DNA of 42,032 nucleotides from JAYTQG01 sp043746815. GTDB lineage: Bacteria > Actinomycetota > Thermoleophilia > Miltoncostaeales > Miltoncostaeaceae. The notes under the pieces were generated by a model. The model saw only the letters and a program-made list of their open reading frames with translations. It did no database searches and had not been told where the DNA came from. Positions 1-8,060 of this stretch are shown here, one piece after another. The DNA lies in contig JAYTQG010000140.1 of assembly GCA_043746815.1 (NCBI GenBank), forward strand, positions 1 to 42,032, in the 5' to 3' direction. Position numbers and translations under genes: made by a program. Each line of letters begins with the position of its first letter. Within the stretch, counting starts at the first letter, position 1.

Positions 1-724
1 CCCCGTAGTTGATGCCAACCAGGCCGGAGCCGATCACGACGTTTCGCTCGATCGTGGTCCCCACCGAGCCACTTTTGAACTGGATGCCCGTACCCGCCAA
101 GGTCGCACCCCGGATGTTGACGATTCGGTTTGCCTGCACCAGCCAACGCAAACACGAGTTGCAATCGACGCCTTGGAAGTTGTTGCCAGCGAAGAGCGTG
201 TCCTGATGGATCAAATTGCCGACGAGGGCGACGTCCGCGACGCAGCCAGGCGCGCAGGTCCCACCACCCTTGACGGCACTAAACTGCGAGTCCACGTCGG
301 GAGCGCGGGTGTTGTCCCAGATCTCACTGCCCTCGACACGAACGTGATGCGAGGGCGCGTCAATCTTGACCCCGTGGTACGCGCCGCCGGTGATCTTCAG
401 GCCACGGATCGTCACGAATCTCCCACCCGGAACGTAGAAGGCCTCTTCATTCCCATTCCCGTCAATCGTGGCCGAGCGGCTCGCGGCCAACGGGCGGATT
501 ACCACGGGTTGGGACGCGGTGCCGGACTGCCCTGGACCCAGGGTCAGGCGCCGGGTGAGCAGGTAGCGACCGGGAGCAATCGCGATCTCGGTGCCGGGAA
601 CAGCAGCGGCCACGGCCGCCTGAAGGTCTGCCTCGGAACGGACCTCGACGATGGCCCCAAAGGCTGGCGCGGTACCCACCGCGGCAACGAGCGACACGAG
701 GGTGTGCTTGCAACGGCGTGGCAT
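1..724 (-). CDS. Secreted right-handed beta-helix protein, C-terminus beyond window
   Basis: Reading the minus strand from an ATG at 724 gives 241 codons without a stop, running off the left edge. The N-terminus has a basic start and a short hydrophobic stretch (LVSLVAAVGTAPAFGA) that looks like a signal peptide. Next comes a segment typical of pectate-lyase-like parallel beta-helix proteins: AVAAAVPGTEIAIAPGRY, then short strands such as VTIRGLKITGG, HHVRVEGSEIWDN and TTIERNVVIGSG that repeat about every 20-25 residues. Such proteins are usually extracellular polysaccharide lyases or surface carbohydrate-binding proteins. No catalytic residues can be assigned in the visible part, so the substrate is unknown. 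An in-frame TGA upstream is the stop of the LysE gene, so the start is ATG 724 or the adjoining GTG 727. The two genes may be cotranscribed. Confidence 0.8.
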   Translation of the reverse strand, partial: MPRRCKHTLVSLVAAVGTAPAFGAIVEVRSEADLQAAVAAAVPGTEIAIAPGRYLLTRRLTLGPGQSGTASQPVVIRPLAASRSATIDGNGNEEAFYVPGGRFVTIRGLKITGGAYHGVKIDAPSHHVRVEGSEIWDNTRAPDVDSQFSAVKGGGTCAPGCVADVALVGNLIHQDTLFAGNNFQGVDCNSCLRWLVQANRIVNIRGATLAGTGIQFKSGSVGTTIERNVVIGSGLVGINYG

Positions 725-748
725 CACGCGAAGTGTTGCAGCCCGTCG

Positions 749-1363
749 TCAGCCCCCGAGGAGGCGCACGCCGATCCCCGCGAGGATCGTCCCAACGACC
801 CGGTCGATCCAGACTTTCGCGCGGGCGTAGGTCCGCTGGACCGGCAGACTTGAGAACACGACAGCAAGCATGAAGTGCCACCACAGGCCGTTCAGGCCGA
901 TGATGACGACAGCGGCCACGGAGACCCACGCAGGCAGCCCGGCGGGGAGCAATGCGGTGAGGACACTCCCGAAGAACACCAGTGCTTTCGGGTTGGTCAG
1001 GTTTGTGAGAAGCCCAGTGCGAAAGCACTGCCCGGAGGTCACGGCCAGTGGTGCCCCCTGCGCGAGCGTCGGCCGGGTCGCGTTACGCCACATCTGAATT
1101 GCCAGCCAGATCAGATACGCGCCCCCCGCGATCCTCACGGCGAGATAGAGCGGGTGAAGGCGCGTCAGGACCACTCCGAGACCGACGACCGCCGCACCTG
1201 AGAGCACAACCGCGCCAGCGGCGACTCCAGCGGCCATCAGCAGCGCCTGGCGGCGGGAGTGGCGAACGGCAGCTTGGCTGACAAGGAGGAAGTTCGGCCC
1301 GGGCGAGGCCATTGCCGCGACGTGGACACCGAAGACCGTCAGCAACGTCGAGGCGGCGCTCAT
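749..1363 (-). CDS. LysE/RhtB-family amino-acid exporter
   Basis: A 204-residue membrane protein with the LysE-superfamily signature. The N-terminal helix is followed by ASPGPNFLLVSQAAVRHSRRQA (matching the family's PGP..L...S...G.R.G region), and a later LTNLTNPKALVFF matches the conserved N-x-x-NPK motif. Five to six hydrophobic segments are visible. Family members export amino acids or their analogues (lysine, homoserine, threonine, cysteine) by proton-coupled transport in the cytoplasmic membrane; the substrate cannot be read here. It is divergent from the lipoprotein gene at 1430, with 66 bases between the starts, and its stop lies 24 bases before the beta-helix gene on the same strand. 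Confidence 0.9.
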   Translation of the reverse strand: MSAASTLLTVFGVHVAAMASPGPNFLLVSQAAVRHSRRQALLMAAGVAAGAVVLSGAAVVGLGVVLTRLHPLYLAVRIAGGAYLIWLAIQMWRNATRPTLAQGAPLAVTSGQCFRTGLLTNLTNPKALVFFGSVLTALLPAGLPAWVSVAAVVIIGLNGLWWHFMLAVVFSSLPVQRTYARAKVWIDRVVGTILAGIGVRLLGG

Positions 1364-1429
1364 ACCAAAGAGTGTGTCAGCGCCGATCGTCGGGTGGACT
1401 TCTTGTCGACCGGCGATCGTAGTCGGAGT

Positions 1430-2530
1430 GTGAGCGCAGTCTCAAAACGAACGTCCGTGCTGGCCGTCACGGCCGCGATCGCCTTCGGCTGCGGCGGTTC
1501 GGCGGGCGGCGCTGACGAACCGGTTGACCTCGCTATCGGGAACGGTTTCGTTTGGCTCTCGTCAAGCCAGAGCGCCCACCCAGGTGAGCAAGCGATCCGC
1601 GTGATTGAACGGCTGGACCTGCGAAACCTGCAGCGGACTGCATCGCCGCTACGGGTTCCGTCTACACGCAAGTCGAGTATCGCTCCTACGCGCGTCTGGT
1701 CGAGTGCAGGCAAACCCGGGGTGGTCACCGGTTTCGGATCCGTCTGGGTTGCGAACGACCGGCGGGGAGCCGTTCGCCGGATCAGCCAGACGTCACGTCG
1801 AGTGACGGCAACGATCCCGTATGCGGAGCCTCATGCGAGCCTCGGTCCGGTGGACCTGACGATCGGCGCCGGTCGTGTATGGCTCCTCGATCCCGCATTC
1901 CGTGGACGCCTCGTCAGCTTCAGCCCCACCGGGCGATTCCCGACGATCGTCCGGGTTCGGGCCGGGCAACGACGCGTCACCCAGATCGCAGGCGACGAGA
2001 TGAGGCTCTTCGTTGCCCTCCCGGGCAAACCGCGCCCTCAGGTGTGTCGCATGGATCCGGAGACCGGCGCTCTTGGTCCCTGTGGACCAAAGGGTGGCGC
2101 CGCGACACTGGTACGGCGCGAGCGGCTCTCGATCGAGTTGCCCACGGGTTGGCACGTGCACACCCGCCCACTCACATCTGTGACGGACCCGGTGCAGCGT
2201 CTCTCGATCACGTCGTTCCCGCTGCGCCAAACACGTCCCGACACAGGTTGCTTTCCCGCCACCGCACTCAAGGCACTACCCGCGAATGGCGTCCTGATCC
2301 AGATCTGGGAATACCCGGATGCCCCCGTCATGAGCTTTCCGCCACGTCCCCGGAACGTCCGGTTTCCTTACATGATGACCGGTCGTGAGTGCGGTGGTGA
2401 GCGAACAACGAGCACCCTTTTCCGGGACCACGGTCGGGCATTCCAGGTGGATGTCACCGTCGGGCCAAGGGCAGGCACGGCAGAGGGTCGCCGAGCAGGG
2501 CGGGTAGTCGACACGCTTCGTGTCAGGTAG
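1430..2530 (+). CDS. Probable lipoprotein: beta-propeller repeats plus C-terminal domain
   Basis: The start is placed at GTG 1430 because the protein then opens with a signal sequence ending in AFGCGG, a degenerate lipobox with Cys21. An open frame continues upstream to 1259 but runs antisense through lysE and has no signal character. The first half holds repeats of the form GNGFVWLSSS, GFGSVWVANDRRGAVRRI and IGAGRVWLLDP, the short strand repeats of PQQ/NHL-like propellers common in Thermoleophilia surface proteins. From about residue 225 a different domain follows, beginning RLSIELPTGWHVHTRPLTSV with the core LSITSFPLRQ and an ECGG segment. I recognise no enzyme family in it. A role in surface sensing or binding is plausible but not shown. 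It is divergent from lysE and convergent with the HxlR gene. Confidence 0.75.
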   Translation: MSAVSKRTSVLAVTAAIAFGCGGSAGGADEPVDLAIGNGFVWLSSSQSAHPGEQAIRVIERLDLRNLQRTASPLRVPSTRKSSIAPTRVWSSAGKPGVVTGFGSVWVANDRRGAVRRISQTSRRVTATIPYAEPHASLGPVDLTIGAGRVWLLDPAFRGRLVSFSPTGRFPTIVRVRAGQRRVTQIAGDEMRLFVALPGKPRPQVCRMDPETGALGPCGPKGGAATLVRRERLSIELPTGWHVHTRPLTSVTDPVQRLSITSFPLRQTRPDTGCFPATALKALPANGVLIQIWEYPDAPVMSFPPRPRNVRFPYMMTGRECGGERTTSTLFRDHGRAFQVDVTVGPRAGTAEGRRAGRVVDTLRVR

Positions 2531-2586
2531 CCGCGCAGTGTAAGTGGGATGCCATCGGGCCTACCAAAACCGAACCCAACGGAGGC

Positions 2587-2937
2587 TCACTCGCGCAGGA
2601 CCTCGCCTGCTCGCGCCTCTGACCACTGCACGAGCGCTGCCGCTGGCCCCGAGAGGGACGCTCCGAGGCTGGTGAGCGTGTACTCCACGCGCGGCGGGAC
2701 CTCGGCGAAGATCTTCCGCTCGACCAAGCCAGCCGCTTCCATCTCGCGGAGGGTCCGGGTGAGCATGCGCTGGGAGATGCCGTCGATCCGCTTCATCAAC
2801 TCGCCGTGGCGCATCTGGCCATGGGCAAGCGCCGCGGACGTCAAGATCACCCATTTGTCGGCAACCAGGGAGAGGGCATCTCGGGACGGACACTGGGACG
2901 CAAAGGCGTCGTACGACTGGGATTTCGACGTGGTCAC
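2587..2937 (-). CDS. HxlR-family winged-helix transcriptional regulator
   Basis: 116 residues, the usual HxlR length. The family pattern is clear: CPSRDALSLVADKWVILTSA (N-terminal Cys and the DKW motif), GELMKRIDGISQRMLTRTLR (recognition helix) and the wing around PPRVEYTLTSLG. HxlR proteins are small DNA-binding regulators; members such as YodB/HypR use the N-terminal Cys (here about residue 16) to sense electrophiles or oxidants. It is transcribed divergently from the NmrA-type oxidoreductase at 3017, and the 79-base gap contains CCTTAGG-type repeats. This arrangement commonly means the regulator controls the oxidoreductase and itself. Its GTG start directly follows AAGGG, which is very tight for a ribosome-binding site. 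The CCTTAAGG palindrome just upstream overlaps that region. Confidence 0.92.
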   Translation of the reverse strand: MTTSKSQSYDAFASQCPSRDALSLVADKWVILTSAALAHGQMRHGELMKRIDGISQRMLTRTLREMEAAGLVERKIFAEVPPRVEYTLTSLGASLSGPAAALVQWSEARAGEVLRE

Positions 2938-2938
2938 C

Positions 2939-3001
2939 CCTTAAGGCTAGCGCAGCCGTCAACATGCGTGTATGTTCCTTAGGTACGTATTGTTCCTAAG
3001 G
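2939..3001. promoter_or_regulatory. Candidate HxlR operator region between divergent genes
   Basis: The gap between the regulator and the oxidoreductase contains CCTTAAGG at 2939-2946 and an inverted pair, CCTTAGG at 2977-2983 and CCTAAGG at 2995-3001, with 11 bases between the arms. The same pair reads as two direct GTTCCT(T/A)AGG units 18 bases apart. Position and symmetry suit autoregulation by the adjacent HxlR protein. The assignment to this protein is inference; no binding data can be read from sequence. Confidence 0.5.
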
Positions 3002-3016
3002 CATTGGAGCCATCGC

Positions 3017-3871
3017 ATGATCCTTCTCACCGGAGCCACCGGAAAGATTGGCCGCAACCTCGCAACGATCCTTGGCGAGCGCGGCGTACCGACCCGGGCA
3101 CTTGTCCGTGACACGACCAAGGCAGCCGACATCGCGGCAGCGGGCGTGGAGCTGATTCAGGGCGGGTTGACTCCCACCGACCTTGACCGCGCGCTGACGG
3201 GTGTCGACACGGTCTATCTCGCCGTTGGCGGTACACCCGACCAGGTCGAACTGGAAAACGCGGTGATCGACGGGGCAGCACGGGCGGGCGTCAAGCGGAT
3301 CGTGAAGATCTCCGTCAATGGTGCCGACCCAGCCGCGCCGCTAACGCTTGCGAAGTGGCACGGCGAAATCGAGCAGCACCTCGCCGCCTCTGGAGTCCCC
3401 GCCACCATCTTGCGCCCGAACTTTTTCATGCAGAACTTCCTTGGCTCGGCGGGATCGATTGCGGGCGAGGGCAACCTCTACGGCGCCTCAGATGACGGAC
3501 GTGTCGCATTCATCGATGACCGCGACATTGCAGCAGTGGCCGCGAATGTCCTTGTGGGCGACGGCCACGATGGCAAGGAATACGTCCTTTCCGGACCCGA
3601 CTCACTCTCGTACCCGGAGGTCGCATCAACAATCAGTTCGGCAACGGGCAAGCCCGTCACCTACGTCAATCTGACCGACAACCAGATGCGTGGAGCCCTT
3701 CTTGGGATGCAGTTCCCCGAATGGCTGGCCAACGCCTACATCGACCTGAACCTCGTCATCCGGAACAACTGGGCGGCAGAACCCATCGGCGACACCGAGC
3801 GACTGCTCGGGCGTGCAACGCGGTCGTTCTCCGACTTCGCCCGCGAGAACGCTGCAGCCTTTTCTGGATAG
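3017..3871 (+). CDS. NmrA-like / atypical SDR NAD(P)-binding oxidoreductase
   Basis: 284 residues from ATG 3017, chosen because MILLTGATGKIGRN gives the Rossmann nucleotide-binding motif (GxxGxxG) at the very N-terminus; the open frame begins 15 codons earlier, inside the operator region. After the Rossmann fold come VDTVYLAVGG and an NFFMQNFL segment typical of NmrA/TMR-type atypical short-chain dehydrogenases. These bind NAD(P) and act as redox sensors or as quinone or azo reductases (QorB is related). The YxxxK catalytic pair of classical SDRs is not evident. Pairing with a divergent HxlR regulator parallels QorR-QorB/YtfG arrangements, suggesting a role in the response to quinones or electrophiles; that is inference. 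Confidence 0.88.
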   Translation: MILLTGATGKIGRNLATILGERGVPTRALVRDTTKAADIAAAGVELIQGGLTPTDLDRALTGVDTVYLAVGGTPDQVELENAVIDGAARAGVKRIVKISVNGADPAAPLTLAKWHGEIEQHLAASGVPATILRPNFFMQNFLGSAGSIAGEGNLYGASDDGRVAFIDDRDIAAVAANVLVGDGHDGKEYVLSGPDSLSYPEVASTISSATGKPVTYVNLTDNQMRGALLGMQFPEWLANAYIDLNLVIRNNWAAEPIGDTERLLGRATRSFSDFARENAAAFSG

Positions 3872-3892
3872 GTTCACCCATCCAGGGTGAAC
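3872..3892 (+). terminator. Hairpin directly after the NmrA-type gene
   Basis: A perfect 8-base-pair stem, GTTCACCC / GGGTGAAC, with a 5-base loop begins on the base after the stop codon. No T-run follows, so it is either a weak intrinsic terminator or a 3'-end stabilising hairpin. Confidence 0.45.
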
Positions 3893-3936
3893 GCTTGCAG
3901 CATTCACTACGCACGGATTAGAGTCGGTCATGACAT

Positions 3937-3959
3937 GCATCGCTCGGACCGAGCGATGC
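3937..3959. promoter_or_regulatory. 23-base near-perfect palindrome upstream of the MetX-like gene
   Basis: Arms GCATCGCTCGG and CCGAGCGATGC flank one central A, giving 11 matching base pairs. It lies 46 bases upstream of the ATG at 4006, ahead of a good GGAGG ribosome-binding site. It may be an operator for a dimeric repressor or a terminator/attenuator hairpin. No regulator gene is adjacent apart from the HxlR gene, whose presumed sites look different. Confidence 0.4.
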
Positions 3960-4005
3960 CAAATCCGAGCGAATCCTCCGGGTTCGCACAGAACCTGGAG
4001 GATGC

Positions 4006-5058
4006 ATGATCGAAAACACGTATTACACGCCTGACGTCCACGGTCACTACGACCTGTTCAACGTGGGGGACTTGGCGTTGGAGGAGGGTGGAACGATCCC
4101 GAATCTTCACCTCGCCTACTGCACGCACGGCGAACTCAACGCCGCGAAGGACAATGCGATCCTCGTTACGACGTGGTACTCCGGCACTCAGGAGATCTGG
4201 AACCGGGTCTACATCGGACCCGAGCACGCGCTGAACCCGGAGAAGTACTTCATCGTGGTGATCAACCAGGTCGGCAACGGGCTCTCGACCTCGCCACACA
4301 ATGCGCCCGATGCGATCTCGATGAGCAAGTTCCCGCACGTGCGGATCGGCGACGACGTGGTCGCTCAGGAACGCCTGCTGCGCGAGAAGTTCGGCATCGA
4401 ACAGCTTCAACTGGTGACCGGCGGATCGATGGGCGCGCAGCAAACCTACGAGTGGGCGGTGCGCTTTCCGGACAAGGTCAAGCGCGCAGCGCCGATCGCG
4501 GGAACCGCCAAGAACACCCCGCATGACTTCCTCTACACCGAAACGCTGGTCGAAACCATCACCTGCGATCCCGGCTTCGCCGGAGGCGAATACGCTGCGG
4601 GCACCGACGTCGCAGCCGGTCTTGCTCGCCACGCAAAACTGTGGTCCGCGATGGGCTTCTCGACGGAGTTCTTCAAGACCGAGCACTGGCGAGGTGTTGG
4701 CTTTGAGAGCAGGGAGGCATTTCAGACCGGTTTGATGGAGGCCTACTTCGGTGTCATGGACCCGAACGACCTTCTCACGATGGCGTGGAAGTGGCAGCGT
4801 GGTGACGTGAGCCGCCACACGGGAGGCGACCTGGCCGCGGCCCTTGGACGGATCACCGCGAAGACCTTCGTGATGCCAATCTCTGAGGACATGTTCTTCC
4901 CGGTCCGCGACTGCGCCGCCGAGCAGGCCCTCATCGCGAATAGCGAACTGCGCGTGGTGGACAGCGTCAGCGGCCACCTCGGCCTGTTCAGCCTGGAGCC
5001 GTCGTACATGGAACAGATCGACCAGCTGCTTGGGGAACTGCTCGACACCCCGGCCTGA
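4006..5058 (+). CDS. MetX-family alpha/beta hydrolase (homoserine acetyltransferase-like)
   Basis: 350 residues from ATG 4006, preceded by CTGGAGG at suitable spacing. The fold of homoserine O-acetyltransferase-type alpha/beta hydrolases is clear: LHLAYCTHGELN near the N-terminus, VVINQVGNGLSTSP, and the nucleophile elbow GGSMGAQQ with Ser141. Probable acid and base are Asp295 (ISEDMFFP) and His324 (GHLGLF). True homoserine acetyltransferases carry GGSMGGMQ and usually GHDAFL; here both are altered, and DPNDLLTMAWKWQRGD keeps only the general pattern of the substrate-tunnel region. It may therefore act on another acyl substrate, and I give no metX symbol. No other methionine genes are nearby. 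It is convergent with methylglyoxal synthase, 22 bases apart. Confidence 0.85.
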   Translation: MIENTYYTPDVHGHYDLFNVGDLALEEGGTIPNLHLAYCTHGELNAAKDNAILVTTWYSGTQEIWNRVYIGPEHALNPEKYFIVVINQVGNGLSTSPHNAPDAISMSKFPHVRIGDDVVAQERLLREKFGIEQLQLVTGGSMGAQQTYEWAVRFPDKVKRAAPIAGTAKNTPHDFLYTETLVETITCDPGFAGGEYAAGTDVAAGLARHAKLWSAMGFSTEFFKTEHWRGVGFESREAFQTGLMEAYFGVMDPNDLLTMAWKWQRGDVSRHTGGDLAAALGRITAKTFVMPISEDMFFPVRDCAAEQALIANSELRVVDSVSGHLGLFSLEPSYMEQIDQLLGELLDTPA

Positions 5059-5080
5059 GCGTGCCCCGAGCCGGGTGGGT

Positions 5081-5533
5081 CTACGACTCTCTTGAAGCGT
5101 CGGCGCCGCTCGGCTCGGGGGCATATGTTCGGTCCATAAGGGGGCTTGACAGCAGGAAGTCGGCGGTGGCCCGATTGCAGGCGATCGGACAGTTGTAGAC
5201 GACAGCAATCCGAAGTAACGCCTTGACGTCGACATCATGCGGTTGGGGTTCCAAGGGGTCCCAGAAGAAAATCACGATGTCGAGGCGTCCCTCGGCGAGC
5301 CCGGCACCCACCTGCTGGTCGCCTCCGAGGGGTCCCGACAGGAACGTACTGACGGGCAAGTCGAGTTGGCTGGAGACCAACGCGCCCGTCGTTCCGGTGC
5401 CGTACAGCTCGTGCTTGGCGAGCGTACCTCGGTTGTAGCGAGCCCACTCCAGGAGGTCGTCTTTGCGGTTGTCGTGGGCGATCAAGACGATTCGCTTGCT
5501 TCTCGCCATCGCCGGTTGTGCGGTGGTCGACAT
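5081..5533 (-). CDS. mgsA: Methylglyoxal synthase
   Basis: 150 residues from ATG 5533, which has a strong GGGAGG ribosome-binding site; a longer frame starting at 5689 has none. The enzyme converts dihydroxyacetone phosphate to methylglyoxal and phosphate in the cytoplasm, a bypass of lower glycolysis. Family motifs are all present: IALVAHD-type start (IVLIAHDNRK, with the catalytic-region Asp), phosphate-binding GTGTTG, LSGPLGGDQQVGA with the catalytic Asp, IIFFWDPL-type strand (IVIFFWDPLEPQPHD) with the conserved His, VKALLR, and ATADFLL. Length matches E. coli MgsA. Its promoter lies in the 202-base gap shared with the divergent GGDEF-EAL gene. Confidence 0.95.
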   Translation of the reverse strand: MSTTAQPAMARSKRIVLIAHDNRKDDLLEWARYNRGTLAKHELYGTGTTGALVSSQLDLPVSTFLSGPLGGDQQVGAGLAEGRLDIVIFFWDPLEPQPHDVDVKALLRIAVVYNCPIACNRATADFLLSSPLMDRTYAPEPSGADASRES

Positions 5534-5694
5534 CTTTGCCTCCCTCGGGACGTGGCGGGTCCCGTCGAGCGTACGCGCCCCGCCCCGAGCGCGCGCCCGA
5601 CCGACCGACGTCCGTGACCGATGCATTCGCACTGGCCTGACGGCCGTCGCGCCGTTTGTTTTGGATCGTCCATTGATTTGCCGATGCAATGGAA

Positions 5695-5724
5695 GGTTCT
5701 GAGGCCCGCCCCCGCGGCAGAACC
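5695..5724 (+). promoter_or_regulatory. Hairpin just before the GGDEF-EAL start codon
   Basis: GGTTCTG and CAGAACC form a 7-base-pair stem around a 16-base GC-rich loop, ending 11 bases before the ATG at 5736. No Shine-Dalgarno sequence is visible there. It could modulate initiation, but it does not match the c-di-GMP riboswitch consensus that I know. Confidence 0.3.
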
Positions 5725-5735
5725 GAATATTTTCA

Positions 5736-8057
5736 ATGGACTCGACCCCTCGACATCATCCTGATCGCGACACGGTGATTGCACCGCGGCGTGAACACCT
5801 GCGCAGGCATCTGCACTGGGCTGTCATCGCCGCGTTCGCACTTTCGGGCATCTTCGTCGCGTTCAATGAGGGGTCACTACCCTCGACAATCCTGCAGTAC
5901 GCGACGCCAATCGCGGTTGCGATTGCCTGCGGAACTCGTGCGGTGTTTTCACGGGGAATGCACCGGCGCATGTGGCTACTCGTAGCAGCCGGGATGGCAA
6001 GCAATGCGCTTGGCGACATGCTCTTCTTGAGCCTTGGTATGCCGGGCTCGGCGTCGCTGGCGGATCCGTTATACCTGGCGACCTATCCCGCTCTCTTGGC
6101 TGCTGGCGCAATCCTTGTTGTGGCCCGTGCTGGGAAGGGTGCGCGAGAGGTATTCATGGACGCAAGTGTTGTGGCCGTCACCTGTGGGCTTGTGATCTGG
6201 CAGTTCTTCGTGGTCAACCCAGGAACCGCGAACGACGGTTCGCTTGTGCAGCGCATCGTGTTTTCGGCGTATCCAATTTTGGACGCCGTGCTGGTCGCCC
6301 TGGTTGCCGCGCTACTCCTTGCACCGGGCCGACGGAGTACGTCAACCCTCCTGTTTGCCATATTCACGACGCTGCTCCTCAGCGCCGATTTGGTCTACAA
6401 CATTTCCGTCGTCGCAACGGAGGTCGCTTCACTCTTTCCGTTGAGCGACGCGACATACCAACTCGCCTACGGCGTCCTCATTGCGGCCGCGTTACACGCG
6501 TCTGCCCGGCAGATCGCCGAGCCCGTCGCGCAGCCGGATCGGACGACGAGCCGTGCCCGGCTGGCGCTCGTTGCAGCCGCCTTCTTCATTGCTCCTGGAT
6601 TCGCCGCCCTGGTTCCCTCACTCGGTTTCAGGTACCAGCTCGAGGTATTCCTCCCGGTCGTCCTCTTCGTAAGCGCACTCGGCATCTCGCGTATCGGTCT
6701 CCTCGTGCGAAGTCTGGAGCGTGAGCGAGCAAGTCTGATCGAAGCCGAGGGTGCGCTGAGCCACCAAGCGAACCATGACGGCCTGACCGGTCTCCCAAAC
6801 CGAACCGCGTTGATGCGCCGCGCCAACGCGGAGATTGCGAACAGCAATCGGGTTGGCACCATGGCGCTGCTGTTCGCGGACCTGGACCGCTTTAAGGTGG
6901 TGAATGACAGCCTTGGACATCGCGTGGGCGACGCATTGCTGGTGCATGTCGCTGACCGGATTCGCTCGGTGGTCGGCGATGATGGCTTCGTCGCTCGACT
7001 CTCCGGCGATGAGTTTGTGGTCCTCTGCCCGTCCCTCGCGTCGCCTGCCGACGCGCGGAGGGTGGCCGACATTGTCCTAGAGGCCATTGGTACCCCGGTC
7101 GTGATCGGAGATGACCTCATCCACACCGCCGCGAGCATTGGGATTGCATTTCTCGATGGACACAACGATGCCCTCGCCCTGATCCGCGACGCCGACGTGG
7201 CGCTGTATCGCGCCAAAGAACGCGGACGCGCAACGGCCGCCATTTTCGATGAGGAAATGGGCGCGAAGGTCGCGGAGCGACACGAACTCGAATCGGCCCT
7301 TCACGGCGCAATTGAACGCGACGAGCTTTCCTTGGTCTACCAACCAATTGTCCGCCTCGACGACGTCTTGCTCCTTGGATTCGAAGCGTTGTTGCGGTGG
7401 AACCGCGGCGGCCGGGAAGTCCCAGTGGATCTCCTGATCGAGGTGGCCGAGGCGACGGGACTCATCCTCAACGTCGGAGAATGGGTACTCAACCGCGCCT
7501 GCGCCGACCTCGTGCGGCTGCAGACGGCCTGTCCGAGCGGCCAGCCCCTGGGTGTCTCGGTGAACGTCTCCGCCCGACAACTTTCTGACGACCGGCTGGT
7601 TGCGGCTGTCCAAACGGCGATCAAGGCGGCTGGGATCGAACCGGGGGCGTTGACACTGGAGTTGACCGAGACTGCCCTTATCAACGACCCGGATCGGGCC
7701 ACTGCCACCCTCAACGCACTCCGCGCCGTGGGTGCCCGCATTGAGATTGACGACTTTGGTGTCGGCTATTCATCGCTCTCGCGCCTCGGCTCATTTCCGC
7801 TGGACGGAATGAAAATTGACCGCAGCTTCGTCGCGGAACTCGGTCGCTCCAGCAGTGCACGATCCGTCATCGTCGCGATCCTGGCCCTTGGCGATGCCCT
7901 CGGACTTGAAATCGTCGCGGAAGGCGTCGAAGAACCCAGCCAAGCCGCAACGCTGATGGCGCTGGGGTGTGAGCGCGCGCAGGGGTATCTCTTCGCCCGA
8001 CCGCTCTCGCTGGCGAACGCGGTCGCCTTCGCTCAGCAAGCACGGACGTTGGCCTGA
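5736..8057 (+). CDS. Membrane-bound GGDEF-EAL cyclic-di-GMP protein
   Basis: 773 residues. About ten hydrophobic helices occupy residues 25-330 and form an integral-membrane sensory region of no family I can name. A GGDEF domain follows (LTGLPNRTAL, ALLFADLDRFKVVNDSLGH, active-site loop LSGDEFVVL, where SGDEF is a tolerated variant of GGDEF). An EAL domain completes the protein, with FEALLRW, NVSARQL, LELTETALI, IDDFGVGYSSLSRL, MKIDRSF and IVAEGVE; these retain the metal and catalytic residues of active phosphodiesterases. It can in principle make c-di-GMP from GTP and hydrolyse it to pGpG. Which activity dominates cannot be read. No ribosome-binding site is evident before the ATG. It ends 3 bases from the convergent DUF2237 gene. 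Confidence 0.95.
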   Translation: MDSTPRHHPDRDTVIAPRREHLRRHLHWAVIAAFALSGIFVAFNEGSLPSTILQYATPIAVAIACGTRAVFSRGMHRRMWLLVAAGMASNALGDMLFLSLGMPGSASLADPLYLATYPALLAAGAILVVARAGKGAREVFMDASVVAVTCGLVIWQFFVVNPGTANDGSLVQRIVFSAYPILDAVLVALVAALLLAPGRRSTSTLLFAIFTTLLLSADLVYNISVVATEVASLFPLSDATYQLAYGVLIAAALHASARQIAEPVAQPDRTTSRARLALVAAAFFIAPGFAALVPSLGFRYQLEVFLPVVLFVSALGISRIGLLVRSLERERASLIEAEGALSHQANHDGLTGLPNRTALMRRANAEIANSNRVGTMALLFADLDRFKVVNDSLGHRVGDALLVHVADRIRSVVGDDGFVARLSGDEFVVLCPSLASPADARRVADIVLEAIGTPVVIGDDLIHTAASIGIAFLDGHNDALALIRDADVALYRAKERGRATAAIFDEEMGAKVAERHELESALHGAIERDELSLVYQPIVRLDDVLLLGFEALLRWNRGGREVPVDLLIEVAEATGLILNVGEWVLNRACADLVRLQTACPSGQPLGVSVNVSARQLSDDRLVAAVQTAIKAAGIEPGALTLELTETALINDPDRATATLNALRAVGARIEIDDFGVGYSSLSRLGSFPLDGMKIDRSFVAELGRSSSARSVIVAILALGDALGLEIVAEGVEEPSQAATLMALGCERAQGYLFARPLSLANAVAFAQQARTLA

Positions 8058-8060
8058 GAG

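Noticed and set aside
1259..1429. N-terminal extension of the propeller lipoprotein
   Set aside because: It lies antisense to lysE, lacks a signal peptide and would bury the real export signal that starts at GTG 1430.
3928..5238. 436-codon open frame on the minus strand
   Set aside because: It is antisense to the well-supported MetX-like gene and runs into mgsA; the product has no recognisable motif and reflects GC-rich codon bias.
5695..5724. c-di-GMP riboswitch before the GGDEF-EAL gene
   Set aside because: Only one simple stem is present; the conserved GEMM core and tetraloop are missing.
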